Shown here one piece after another: positions 43,338 to 52,502 of a DNA stretch of 64,000 nucleotides; within the stretch, counting starts at the first letter, position 1; every line of letters begins with the position of its first letter. Position numbers and translations under genes: made by a program. The stretch covers positions 1-64,000 of the forward strand of contig DASTOB010000119.1 in NCBI GenBank assembly GCA_035720425.1. The letters are read 5' to 3'. Source of the DNA: DASTOB01 sp035720425 (GTDB lineage: Bacteria; Chloroflexota; Limnocylindria; Limnocylindrales; CSP1-4). The notes below the pieces were generated by a model. That model was given only the letters and a program-made list of their open reading frames with translations. It ran no database searches and had not been told where the DNA came from.

Positions 43338-43445
43338 AGTGTAGCACGGGGCGGTGAGCGCAACGAGGAGCAGCTCGCCCGCGGACAGGGAGACCGACGC
43401 GCGTGAACCCGAAGCGGGACAGGGCCGCGCGATCCGCTCAGCCGG

Positions 43446-44756
<1,311 letters not shown>

Positions 44757-44781
44757 GCCTTCGTCCGTCCCACCGTGCGGG

Positions 44782-45477
44782 TTATTCCTTCGCCTTCTTC
44801 GGGGCCGGAGCATCTCCCCCGACATCGCCCGCGTTCGTCACCGACGAGCCCTCGCCGCCGGTGAGGCCGGCGTCATGGGCCTGGGCGATGAGCGAGGCAC
44901 CCGGCACCGAATAGACGGCGTCGATGATGCCATAGTCCTTCGCCTGCTCGGGAGACATGAAATAGTCCCGATCGGTGTCCTTGATCACCTTCTCGAGCGG
45001 CTGTCCCGTGTGGCGGGCCAGGATCTCGTGGTTGACCCGAACGAGGTGCTCCCACTCGCGCATCTGGATCATCGCGTCCGGCGCGTTGCCGCGGAAGCCG
45101 CCGGACCCCTGGTGGATCATGATCCGGCTGTTCGGCAGGCCGTAGCGCTTGCCAGGCGCGCCGGCCGCGAGCAGGACCGCCGCCATCGAGGCGGCCATGC
45201 CGATGCAGATCGTGCTCACCGGGGCGCGCAGGTACTGCATCGTGTCGTAGATCGCCAGCCCGGACGTGACCTGGCCGCCGGGCGAGTTGATGTACAGGCT
45301 GATGTCCTTCTCCGGGTCCTCCGACTCGAGGAACAGGAGCTGGGCGATGACGAGATTGGCCAGGTGATCCTCGATCGCGTCGCCGAGGAAGATGATCCGC
45401 TCCCGCAGCAGCCGGGAATAGATGTCGTAGGCGCGCTCCCCCCGGCTGGAGGACTCGATCACCATCGGTACGAGCAT
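44782..45477 (-). CDS. clpP: ClpP proteolytic subunit
   Basis: A 231-residue serine protease subunit that forms the tetradecameric chamber. The catalytic Ser97 lies in CIGMAASMAAVLLAAG, His122 in RIMIHQGSGG and Asp171 in KDTDRDYFMS. LYINSPGGQVTSGLAIYDTMQ is the conserved handle region. A C-terminal tail after about residue 195 (rich in Gly, Pro, Lys) is longer than in E. coli. It is the middle gene of tig-clpP-clpX, with 39 bp to tig and 25 bp to clpX, an order common in Firmicutes and Chloroflexota. The ATG gives MLVPMVIESSSRGERAYDIYS, so no long propeptide is evident. Confidence 0.97.
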   Translation of the reverse strand: MLVPMVIESSSRGERAYDIYSRLLRERIIFLGDAIEDHLANLVIAQLLFLESEDPEKDISLYINSPGGQVTSGLAIYDTMQYLRAPVSTICIGMAASMAAVLLAAGAPGKRYGLPNSRIMIHQGSGGFRGNAPDAMIQMREWEHLVRVNHEILARHTGQPLEKVIKDTDRDYFMSPEQAKDYGIIDAVYSVPGASLIAQAHDAGLTGGEGSSVTNAGDVGGDAPAPKKAKE

Positions 45478-45516
45478 GTGGGTCTCCCTCGTCTGGGACG
45501 CTTTCGGGGCGTGGGA

Positions 45517-46944
45517 TCAGCCGGCGCGCTCGGCGACCGGCGCGTCGGGCTCGAGATCAGGATCGGTCGCGTCGATGGACGCGTTGGCCTGGGCGGTCGA
45601 GTCGTCCACCGCGGGTGACCCGCCTTCCTCCGCGTGCGGGATGGGCGGGTGGTCCGGGTGGGCGGCCAGCCAGTCATCGACCTGCTTCTCCACGACCCGG
45701 CTCCGGCGCAACGTGCTGCGGATGTAATTGCGCCCGCGCTCCGAATCGAAGTAGCGCATCAGCTTGGGGTCGCTGCCGTAGCGTTCGCGCGCCCGGGCGA
45801 CTTCCGCGTCGACGTCCGCATCGGAGATGGACAGCCCCTCGGCCTCGGCAATCTTCGTGAGGGTGAGGAGGACCTTGACCCGCTTTTCGGCGTTCGGCCG
45901 GAACTCTGCGTGGAGGTCCGCGTCGGTCTTCTCGACGACCTTGAGGTAGGCCTCCTCGCTGATGCCCTGGCGGGCGAGCGAGGAGCGCAGCTCGTCGTGG
46001 AGGACCTCCACCTCCTGGTCGACGAGGACGTCCGGCAGCTCGATCGTCGCGTTGGCGACCGCGTACTCGATGATCCGGTCGGCGAACTCGTGACGGGCCC
46101 GGTCGAGCGCGTTCCGCTCGAGGCGCTCGCGGATCTCGACCCGCAGCGCCGCCAGGTCCGGGTACGCGCCCATCGAGCGGGCGAAGTCGTCGTCCGCGTC
46201 CGGCAGCACCTTCTCGCGCAGCTCGCGCAGGTCGACCTGGAAGTGGGCGACCTTCCCGGCGAGCGATTCGTCCGGATATTCGGCCGGGAAGGTGATGTCG
46301 AACTCCGTCGATTCGCCGACGCGCAGCCCCACGAGGTGATCCTCGAACCCGGGAACGAGCCGTTCCTCGCCGAGGATCAGGGGCATCCGTTCGGTGGTGC
46401 CGCCCTCGAACGGTTCGCCATCGCGCGTGCCGACGAAGCCGATCACGGCGTAGTCACCGCTCTGCGCGCCGCGGTCCTCGACCGGCGCGAGCGTCGCGTT
46501 CTGGTCACGCAACTCCTCGACGACCTTGTCGACCCGCGCGTCGTCGATGGTCTCGATCTCCGGCCGGAAGTTGAAGTTGCGGTAGTCGCCGAGCTGGACC
46601 TCCGGGCGGACGGGAACGGTCGCCGTGAACCGGAGCGGCTTGCCCTCCTCGGCCTGGACCACTTCGACGTCGGCGTTGGCGAGGGGCAGGATGCCCTGCT
46701 CGACGAGGGCCTCGCGATATGCGCGATCGACGAGGTGCTCGACGGCATCGTCGAGGACCGCGCCGGCGCCGAGAACGCGCTCGAGGACGGCGCGGGGCGC
46801 CTTGCCGGGCCGGAATCCGGGCACGCGGGTCCGGCGCGACAGGTGGCGCACGGACTCGTCGACGGCACGGGTGAGGCGCTCCGGCGGGAGCTCGATCTCG
46901 AGCTTGACGGTGCTCCGGGGAGCGGGGGTGGCGGTGACCTGCAT
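45517..46944 (-). CDS. tig: Trigger factor, ribosome-associated chaperone
   Basis: A 475-residue ribosome-bound folding chaperone with peptidyl-prolyl isomerase activity. The N-terminal ribosome-binding loop is RVPGFRPGKAPRAVLERVLG (about residues 40-59), with the GFRxGKxP signature. The FKBP-like domain runs from about 150 to 245 (GDYAVIGFVGTRDGEPFEGG, then LVPGFEDHLVGLRVGESTEFDITFP). The C-terminal arms follow (residues 250-430). The last 45 residues are acidic and low complexity. ATG 46944 gives MQVTATPAPRST; the longer in-frame reading upstream crosses the GC-rich tandem repeats and the tRNA gene and is not coding. It is the first gene of the operon with clpP and clpX. Confidence 0.96.
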   Translation of the reverse strand: MQVTATPAPRSTVKLEIELPPERLTRAVDESVRHLSRRTRVPGFRPGKAPRAVLERVLGAGAVLDDAVEHLVDRAYREALVEQGILPLANADVEVVQAEEGKPLRFTATVPVRPEVQLGDYRNFNFRPEIETIDDARVDKVVEELRDQNATLAPVEDRGAQSGDYAVIGFVGTRDGEPFEGGTTERMPLILGEERLVPGFEDHLVGLRVGESTEFDITFPAEYPDESLAGKVAHFQVDLRELREKVLPDADDDFARSMGAYPDLAALRVEIRERLERNALDRARHEFADRIIEYAVANATIELPDVLVDQEVEVLHDELRSSLARQGISEEAYLKVVEKTDADLHAEFRPNAEKRVKVLLTLTKIAEAEGLSISDADVDAEVARARERYGSDPKLMRYFDSERGRNYIRSTLRRSRVVEKQVDDWLAAHPDHPPIPHAEEGGSPAVDDSTAQANASIDATDPDLEPDAPVAERAG

Positions 46945-46982
46945 TGCCCGCGAAGTATACGGGCGAGGGCCGTCACGGGGGC

Positions 46983-47070
46983 GGGCGAGGGCCGGGCGGC
47001 CGGGCCTGCGACCGGGGGCGGGCGGGCGAGGGCCGGGCGGCCGGGCCTGCGACCGGGGGCGGGCGGGCGA
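46983..47070. repeat. 41-bp GC-rich tandem repeat, about 2.1 copies
   Basis: Copies start at 46983 and 47024 and are identical over 41 bp, beginning GGGCGAGGGCCGGGCGGCCG. A third copy begins at 47065 and diverges after six bases. A degenerate copy of the first 11 bases lies near 46965. The block fills the gap between tRNA-Leu and tig and would be the 5' region of the tig transcript. Confidence 0.9.
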
Positions 47071-47124
47071 ACGGGCGTCGGGGTCGCGGGCCGACCGGGA
47101 TCGGTCGACCGACGACTGCCCGAC

Positions 47125-47212
47125 TGGTAGGCGAGGTCGGGGTCGAACCGACACGCCGCTCACGCGGCACCGGCTCCTAAGGCCGGCGCGTCTGCCATTC
47201 CGCCACTCGCCC
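47125..47212 (-). tRNA. tRNA-Leu (anticodon UAG)
   Basis: Reading the minus strand from 47212, the acceptor GGGCGAG pairs with CTCGCCT. The anticodon stem CCGGC/GCCGG encloses the loop CTTAGGA, giving anticodon TAG (UAG), which reads CUA leucine codons. A long variable arm (GTGCCGCGTGAGCGGCGT) marks a type II tRNA, and the T loop GTTCGACCC is canonical. The discriminator A and an encoded CCA end at 47125. No long intergenic promoter is obvious; the repeats downstream precede tig. Confidence 0.95.
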
Positions 47213-47344
47213 AGATCCGATGCTACACGAGGCTGCGGCTCGGTCGACCGTTTCGTCGTTCGCTCATGGGGTGACCGTTCGTCAGTCCGTTCGACCCGGC
47301 TGTCGTCATTTGCGTCACCCGGTGACCGCCACGCGGGTGATCGT

Positions 47345-47520
47345 TGTCATGTGCTCGCGGAGTGAGCGTGTCGGCGGAATCGTTCACGCGCGCGCTCACT
47401 GCGCGAGAATGTGACGAAAGCTGGCGCCCACCAGCCTCCTGCCCACGCTCGCGCCCGCCTCGCCGTCGTCGACCAAATCCATTGTCACGTGACGTACGCT
47501 CACCCCGCGAGCGTGTGACA
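47345..47520. repeat. Imperfect 25-bp inverted repeat pair plus an internal third copy
   Basis: The left arm (47345-47369) and right arm (47496-47520) are reverse complements at 21 of 25 positions. A third, weaker copy in the right-arm orientation lies at 47390-47414. The shared core is CGCTCAC-N2-CGCGAG-N2-TGTGAC in right-arm orientation. Ends have no visible target-site duplication, so a transposon is not proven. Confidence 0.75.
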
Positions 47521-47537
47521 CATGGCGGCGCCCCACC

Positions 47538-47594
47538 GGGCGATGAACGGGTATCCATCGGGGCGATGAACGGGTATCCATCGGGGCGATGAAC
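47538..47594. repeat. 23-bp tandem repeat, 2.5 copies, before the nitrilase gene
   Basis: GGGCGATGAACGGGTATCCA plus TCG repeats exactly at 47538-47560 and 47561-47583, followed by a half copy to 47594. It ends 77 bp before the nitrilase start. Each unit contains ATG and a GGTATCC core but no continuous coding frame of interest. Confidence 0.9.
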
Positions 47595-47671
47595 CGGAGC
47601 CGTCCGCCGCTCGGCGACTGACTCGGGCACTGCCGGGCATCGCGGATCGAGCCCGAATTACACTGCCCGGC

Positions 47672-48502
47672 ATGGCGACGATCCGGATCGCGGTGGCCTC
47701 GACGCCGCTGACGGCGAACCTCGACGAGGCCGTACCGGCGGCGATCGCCGCGATCCGCGAGGCCGGCGGGCTCGGCGCTCAGCTCGTCTGCCTGCCCGAG
47801 ACGGCGCTGCCCGGCCACCGGAGCCAGGCGCGGCCCGTGCCGAACGTGACAGCGGCCGAGATGGACGAGGCGCTCCAGGCGGTCGCGGACGCGGCGCGGG
47901 ACGCGCGCGTCGCCGCCGTCGTGGGGTTCGAGCGGCCCACCGAGGCCGGGCGCGAGATCGCCGCCGCCGTGTTCGCCGCGGACGGTCGACACCTCGGCAC
48001 CCAGGCCAAGACCCAGATCGACCCGACCGAGGAACCGAACTACGTACCGGGCATCGGCCGGCGCACGTTCAGCGTCGACGGCGTCACGTTCGGGATCGCG
48101 ATCTGCCACGAGGCGTTCCGCTACCCCGAGGTTGCCCGCTCGCTCGCGCTCGCCGGCGCGCAGGTCATCGTCGTGCCGCACTACGTCACGACGGACGACG
48201 GCTCGCTCCCGACGCGCTGGGGCGACCCGGCCAACCCGTACAACGAGAAGGCGCTCATGCTCCGCGCCCTCGAGAACACCGTCTTCGTTGCCGCGGCCAA
48301 CGTCGCCGCGCCGGACCAGGGTTCGATCAGCGGGATCATCGATCCCGGCGGTCGGCTCGTCGCGAGCCTCGACTACGGCCGCGTCGGGGTCGTCGCGGCC
48401 GACCTCGACCTGGCGGCGGCGACCCGCCTCCTTGCCTTGCGCTGGGCCCCGGATCGGAACGTCACGGTGCAGGAGCCCTTCGCCGGCGGTGCGATTGGCT
48501 AG
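47672..48502 (+). CDS. Nitrilase-superfamily carbon-nitrogen hydrolase
   Basis: A 276-residue amidase of the CN-hydrolase superfamily. The catalytic triad is Glu43 (VCLPETALPGH), Lys113 (QAKTQIDP) and Cys145 (GIAICHEAFRYPE). The family fold is seen through PHYVTTDD and the ALENTVFVAAANVAA segment. The substrate is not evident; members include omega-amidases, N-carbamoyl amidases and beta-ureidopropionase. It has no operon partner: the repeat-rich region lies upstream, and a convergent gene overlaps its stop by 4 bp. The ATG gives MATIRIAVASTPLTANLDEA, a standard start for the family. Confidence 0.9.
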   Translation: MATIRIAVASTPLTANLDEAVPAAIAAIREAGGLGAQLVCLPETALPGHRSQARPVPNVTAAEMDEALQAVADAARDARVAAVVGFERPTEAGREIAAAVFAADGRHLGTQAKTQIDPTEEPNYVPGIGRRTFSVDGVTFGIAICHEAFRYPEVARSLALAGAQVIVVPHYVTTDDGSLPTRWGDPANPYNEKALMLRALENTVFVAAANVAAPDQGSISGIIDPGGRLVASLDYGRVGVVAADLDLAAATRLLALRWAPDRNVTVQEPFAGGAIG

Positions 48503-49056
48503 GAGGCCGAGGAGGAGTCCGTGTCGCGCCTTGCCTCACGGCGGGCGCGGATGCGGTCCATCGCCTCGCCGAACGACGATCCCTCCGGGCTGAACAGCTC
48601 CTCGACGAGCCGGCGGCCGGCGCGCTCGGTGAGCGGCTTGGCGAGGTTCGACAGGAGCAGCGCGGTCACCGCCCCGAGATCGCGCTCGCGGCGCTCCGCG
48701 GCGTGCTCATCGAGGTACTTCGCGAACTCGCGCTCGAGCGTCGCCCGGACCGCGTCGCCGTCCGATCCCAGGCGGCGCAGGGCGCGGTCGACCTCCGTCG
48801 GGAGCATCGACTTCGGCAGGTCGGCGCCCGGTCCGCGGACCGCGCGTCGGACGCGCCGGAACAGCCGCTTCGGACCCCCGGCGACGAGGAAGGCGGCCCC
48901 GGCCGCGACCCCGGCCGTGCGGAGCGGGTCGCGCCGAATCTTGGCCGGGATGTCGACCGCGGAGCGGCCGGCCGCCTCGAGGCGCGCGACCTCGTCGACC
49001 AGGCCCTGCCGAGCGGCTAGGACTTCGGCCCGAGCGGCGTCTGTGCTCGCACCCAT
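48499..49056 (-). CDS. Hypothetical protein following the holin-X-like gene
   Basis: A 185-residue protein I do not recognise. A coiled N-terminus (about 1-40) leads to RRDPLRTAGVAAGAAFLVAGGPKRLFRR (about 42-69), a short hydrophobic stretch flanked by Arg/Lys that resembles the membrane end of DUF3618-like proteins, which often sit beside holin-X family genes. Residues 90-185 are charged and helical with FAKYLDEHAAERRERDLGAVTALLLSNL and a Ser-rich tail. The start ATG lies 40 bp inside the upstream gene's 3' end; no better start is seen. Function unknown. Confidence 0.65.
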   Translation of the reverse strand: MGASTDAARAEVLAARQGLVDEVARLEAAGRSAVDIPAKIRRDPLRTAGVAAGAAFLVAGGPKRLFRRVRRAVRGPGADLPKSMLPTEVDRALRRLGSDGDAVRATLEREFAKYLDEHAAERRERDLGAVTALLLSNLAKPLTERAGRRLVEELFSPEGSSFGEAMDRIRARREARRDTDSSSAS

Positions 49057-49910
49057 TCGATCGTCTCCCTCGTCATGTCGATGGTCTGCCGCGGCGTGAA
49101 CCGCGCCGCCAGCGCCTCGCCGTCGACGCCGCGACGCGACAGCGTCCAGCCGACGAGTGCCGGCCAGGCGATGAGCGCGACCGTCACGCCGATTGCGGCG
49201 CCGACCTGCGGCCCGAACGTAATGGCGCTCATCGCCCCGACGCCGGCGCCGAGGATCGCCCCGCCAACGAGCCCGGCGACTGCGCCGCCCATGCCGCCGC
49301 GCGCCCCGAGCAGCACCCCGAGCAGCGCCCCCACGATCGCCATCACCGCCGTCCCGATCGCGAGCGGGCGGATCTCGCGGGCCAGGTTCGGCGCGATCTG
49401 CTCCCCAAGCGTCGCCCAGCCGCGGTTCGCGAGGTCGAGCCCCAGGAGGAGCCCCACGACGATCCCGAGCAGCACCGCCAGGCCGAAGTCGCGGGCGACC
49501 GCCCCGCCGCCGACCCCGAGGGCGACGACGACCGCCGCCACCGCCACGCCGACCAGCAGCACGGTTCCGTGGAGGATCCCCCACCCGAGCGACCCGAAGA
49601 GCCAGTCGCCGAGGAACAGGAAGGTCCCGATCGGCAGCAGGAACCCGATGAGGATGAACGACCCGACCGCGACGAGGCCGAGAAGGGCCACCCGGCCGAT
49701 CTCGCCCATGATCTCGCCCAACTCCGCGCGGGCGAGCCCGACGTGGGCCGCGACGAGTCGACGGCCGGCCGCGACGGTCGCCGCCAACTGGGCGCGCAGA
49801 CCCGGCGGATCGTCGGTCGAATCCGCTCCGGGCGCGTCAAGGGTCGGCGGCAGGTCGTCCAGGGCTGGAACTCCGGCGCTGTGGGTCGTCGTGGGGAGCG
49901 CGCCGATCAT
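49017..49910 (-). CDS. Holin-X family (phage holin superfamily III-like) membrane protein
   Basis: A 297-residue integral membrane protein. Residues 40-75 are an amphipathic helix (LRAQLAATVAAGRRLVAAHVGLARAEL, then GEIMGEIG) typical of the PF07332 holin-X family. This is followed by paired hydrophobic helices (about 74-98, 108-130) and then a Gly/Ala-rich region with several more hydrophobic stretches (140-245). Such proteins are common on bacterial chromosomes and need not be phage-derived; nothing else here is phage-like. A C-terminal soluble end of about 45 residues is unconserved. Function unknown, probably envelope-associated. Confidence 0.65.
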   Translation of the reverse strand: MIGALPTTTHSAGVPALDDLPPTLDAPGADSTDDPPGLRAQLAATVAAGRRLVAAHVGLARAELGEIMGEIGRVALLGLVAVGSFILIGFLLPIGTFLFLGDWLFGSLGWGILHGTVLLVGVAVAAVVVALGVGGGAVARDFGLAVLLGIVVGLLLGLDLANRGWATLGEQIAPNLAREIRPLAIGTAVMAIVGALLGVLLGARGGMGGAVAGLVGGAILGAGVGAMSAITFGPQVGAAIGVTVALIAWPALVGWTLSRRGVDGEALAARFTPRQTIDMTRETIEWVRAQTPLGPKS

Positions 49911-49920
49911 ACCAGTGCCG

Positions 49921-50577
49921 TCAGGCGGCGCCGAGGAACGCCCTCAGGCCGAGACGATCCGCCACGTCGAAGAACCCGTAGGTCCGTCGGAAGGCGGGCT
50001 CGAGCGGCGGCACGATTCGCCCGGAGGCCATCTGCCACAGCTGGGCCTCGAGCTCCTGGAGCCGTTCCGCCAGTTCCGCGGGTCCGCGCGGCGTCGGAAT
50101 GTCGGCGTACGTGCGCCGGCCCAGCCGGAACCGCACGGCCTCGTCCGGCGCGCGGGGAATGAGCGCGAGCACCACCCGCGCGTGACCAAGTGCGGCGAGG
50201 TGCCACGGCTCTGCCCGGAGCAGCGCCGGTCGCCGTCGATCGGTCCCCGCCCGGTCCGCGACGGCACGCTCGAGCGCCGCCTCGAGATCGGCGGCGCGTC
50301 GCTCCGCCGCCGACTCCGGAGGGCCGACCCGGAGCGCGGCAACCTGTCGGATGAGGTACTGGAGCTCATCGACTCCCGCGGCGTCGGAGCGGAGCCAGCC
50401 CTGGAAACCGGACTGGATCCCCTCGAGGTGGGGCAGCGTGCGCTCCTCGAGGAACGCGGCCCCGCCGTCCGGCAGGCCGCCCCCGTCGACCACCGCGTCG
50501 AGCAGCTCGCGGGTGATGCGGACGAGCTCAAGCAGCCGATCGATCTCGGTGAAGCCACTCCGTTCGAAGTCGTCCAT
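49921..50577 (-). CDS. Hypothetical protein (unknown family)
   Basis: A 218-residue soluble, mostly helical protein that I cannot assign. It starts MDDFERSGFTEIDRLLELVRITRELLDAVVDG and ends FRRTYGFFDVADRLGLRAFLGAA. Charged helices at about 85-110 (SAAERRAADLEAALERAVAD) are followed by a compact region (RAEPWHLAALGHARVVLALIPRAPDEAVRFRLGRRTYADI). No metal or nucleotide motif is visible. It begins at ATG, 175 bp from the divergent cinA gene, and ends 10 bp before the holin-X-like gene on the same strand. Confidence 0.6.
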   Translation of the reverse strand: MDDFERSGFTEIDRLLELVRITRELLDAVVDGGGLPDGGAAFLEERTLPHLEGIQSGFQGWLRSDAAGVDELQYLIRQVAALRVGPPESAAERRAADLEAALERAVADRAGTDRRRPALLRAEPWHLAALGHARVVLALIPRAPDEAVRFRLGRRTYADIPTPRGPAELAERLQELEAQLWQMASGRIVPPLEPAFRRTYGFFDVADRLGLRAFLGAA

Positions 50578-50752
50578 CGCCAGCCTCGTTGGAGCCCGGC
50601 CACCCGGGCCGCGTGTCGCCTCCGTCCAGCGTGCGCCCCCCGATCGTGTCCGTCCCCCGGTCCGATCGGGCCTTCCGGTCTGTCCCGATGGTACCGGCCG
50701 GAGGTGACAGCGGTACGTCGCCCGGCGCACGTCGTGCGCTACCCTGCATCGC

Positions 50753-52003
50753 ATGCCGCGCCGGTTGCTCACCGCCGAGATCCTGTCCGTGGGCTCGGAG
50801 CTGACCGTCGGCGAGACGCGCGACACGAATGCCGCAGAGCTCGCCGCGGCCCTCACGGCGGCCGGCGTTCGGGTCAACCGGATCACCGCCCTGCCGGACG
50901 AGTTCGGCACGGTCCGCGAAGCGTTCACCGCCGGCGTCGCGCGGAGCGACCTCGTCATCTCGACCGGCGGCCTGGGCCCCACGCCGGATGACCTGACCCG
51001 CGAGGCGATCGCCGCCGCCGTCGGCGAGACCCCGGCCGTCGATCCTGGGCTCGAGCGATGGCTGCGCGACCTGTGGAAGCGCCGCGGCGTGCCGTTCCCC
51101 GAGTTGAACCTCAAGCAGGCGTGGCTGATCCCGAGCGCGATCGCTCTGCCGAACCCGAACGGGACGGCTCCCGGCTGGTGGGTCGACGTGCCGGGCGACC
51201 GGGTCGTCCTCGCGCTGCCCGGCCCGCCCCGCGAGATGCGGCCGATGTGGCACGACGAGGCAATGCCGCGTCTGCGCCGGCACGGCATCGGGGAGCCGGT
51301 CGTCATTCGCACGCTGCGCCTGACGGGCATCGGCGAGTCACAGGTCGCGGACCTGCTCGGCGAGACGCTCCTTCGGGCCCCGAACCCGGTCGTCGCGACG
51401 TACGCTCGTGCCGACGCGGTCGACGTGCGGATCTCCGCCACGGCTCCGACGGCGGACGGCGGAACGGCCGACCCGCGGGCCGACGGACTCCGGGCCGCAT
51501 CGGCCCTCGCCGACGCAGCGGAGGAACGCGTCCTCCAGGCGGTCGGCCGGCACGTCTGGGCTCGCGGCTCCATCGGCTGGTCGGATGCGATCGGCGCGGC
51601 CCTCGAGACCGCGGGCTGGTCGATGGCCGTCGCGGAACACGGCACCGGTGGTTCCCTGGCGGCGCTCCTCGGCGACGTCGCCTGGCTGCGTATCGCGGAG
51701 CGGCGCGCCGATCCGCTCGCCCGCACGGCCGACGTCGAGCGGGCCGCCGCGAGCATCCGCGAGCGCGGCGGGGCCGACGTCGGGGTGGCCATGTCCGCAC
51801 GACCGCGTGGCCGCGACACGGCCGTGTCCGTCGTCGTCGTCATGCCGGCCGCGTCGCACCGGGAGCGGCGGGTCGCGTTCCTCGGCGGGAACCTCGGCCG
51901 TCAGCGTGCGGCGCTCGCAGCGGCCGACGTGATCCTGACGACGCTCAGAGGCGGAAATCGGTCGCTCGAGGCGGTCGGTGCGCTACCATCGGACGGCCGA
52001 TGA
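50753..52003 (+). CDS. cinA: CinA-like protein (MoCF domain plus altered NMN-deamidase-like domain)
   Basis: A 416-residue protein. The N-terminal molybdopterin-binding-type domain is clear: LTAEILSVGSELTVGETRDTNAAELAA (about residues 4-30) and LVISTGGLGPTPDDLTREAIAA (about 65-86). GEPVVIRTLRLTGIGESQVADLLG opens the middle part. The C-terminal CinA domain is shorter and diverged: the usual AESCTGG reads AEHGTGG (residues 292-298), and the following VVAYS-type stretch is replaced by a Trp/Arg-rich segment. NMN deamidase activity is therefore doubtful. In the family, CinA links to NAD repair and to competence. The stop overlaps the start of the cNMP-binding gene (ATGA). Confidence 0.88.
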   Translation: MPRRLLTAEILSVGSELTVGETRDTNAAELAAALTAAGVRVNRITALPDEFGTVREAFTAGVARSDLVISTGGLGPTPDDLTREAIAAAVGETPAVDPGLERWLRDLWKRRGVPFPELNLKQAWLIPSAIALPNPNGTAPGWWVDVPGDRVVLALPGPPREMRPMWHDEAMPRLRRHGIGEPVVIRTLRLTGIGESQVADLLGETLLRAPNPVVATYARADAVDVRISATAPTADGGTADPRADGLRAASALADAAEERVLQAVGRHVWARGSIGWSDAIGAALETAGWSMAVAEHGTGGSLAALLGDVAWLRIAERRADPLARTADVERAAASIRERGGADVGVAMSARPRGRDTAVSVVVVMPAASHRERRVAFLGGNLGRQRAALAAADVILTTLRGGNRSLEAVGALPSDGR

Positions 52004-52479
52004 CCGCGCGTTTCGTGTCCAGCGACGATCTCGCGTCCCTGCCGCTGTTCCAGGACCTGCCGGCCGACGAGCTCGCGTCGCTGGCGGCCGTCGCGACCCG
52101 CCGCCACCTCGCCGACGGCGAAACGCTGTTCGAGGAGGGCGACCCGTCGACGACCCTGTTCCACGTCATCCGGGGAGGACTCGTGCTGCGCGCCGGCGGA
52201 GCCGACGGCGACGTCATCGTCGACACGCTCGCACCCGGGGACCTCCTCGGTTGGTCGGCCATCGGCGAGGGTGCGACGACCCTGTCGGCCGCCCGGGCGA
52301 CCGGTGACACGGAGCTCATCGCGCTGCCGGTCGACCCGATCGTGCAGCTGGCGGCCGGTGGCTCTCGACGTTCCGCGCTCCTCGTCCGGCGGCTCCTCGG
52401 CATCGCGGCGGGTCACCTCCAGGCGAGCCGCCAGCAGCTGCTCCAGGTGGGACGCGAGGGCGTCATCAGCGGGGGCTGA
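52000..52479 (+). CDS. Stand-alone cyclic-nucleotide-binding-fold protein
   Basis: A 159-residue protein made of one CRP-like cNMP-binding domain and no helix-turn-helix. LASLPLFQDLPADELASLAAVATRR (about residues 11-35) leads into DGETLFEEGDPSTTLFHVIRGGLVL and the loop TLAPGDLLGWSAIGEGATTLSAARATGD, the region equivalent to the phosphate-binding cassette. The usual Gly-Glu-(Leu) of a nucleotide-binding cassette is not conserved (LLGWSA instead), so ligand binding is uncertain. Its ATG overlaps the cinA stop. It converges with a full Crp/Fnr regulator gene 23 bp away, and a class III cyclase gene lies 1.6 kb further on. Confidence 0.85.
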   Translation: MTARFVSSDDLASLPLFQDLPADELASLAAVATRRHLADGETLFEEGDPSTTLFHVIRGGLVLRAGGADGDVIVDTLAPGDLLGWSAIGEGATTLSAARATGDTELIALPVDPIVQLAAGGSRRSALLVRRLLGIAAGHLQASRQQLLQVGREGVISGG

Positions 52480-52502
52480 CCAACCCCGCTCGACGCTTGG
52501 AC

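Larger units (their letters stand above)
47213..47671. other. 459-bp non-coding region with several repeat families
   Basis: No credible gene lies between tRNA-Leu and the nitrilase gene. The stretch holds one 25-bp element in three copies (two direct, one inverted), a 23-bp tandem repeat, and many TGTGAC/GTCAC-type half-sites, including the palindrome GTCACGTGAC near 47484-47493. The GC content is lower than in flanking genes. The two best elements are listed separately. Confidence 0.75.

Noticed and set aside
47345..47520. An insertion sequence bounded by the 25-bp inverted repeats.
   Set aside because: The interior is only 126 bp, has no transposase frame, and no target-site duplication flanks the arms; a MITE or binding array remains open.
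49017..49910. A prophage remnant suggested by the holin-X-family gene and the small HTH protein at 33367.
   Set aside because: Holin-X proteins are widespread on chromosomes; no integrase, capsid, terminase or attachment site is visible and composition matches the neighbours.
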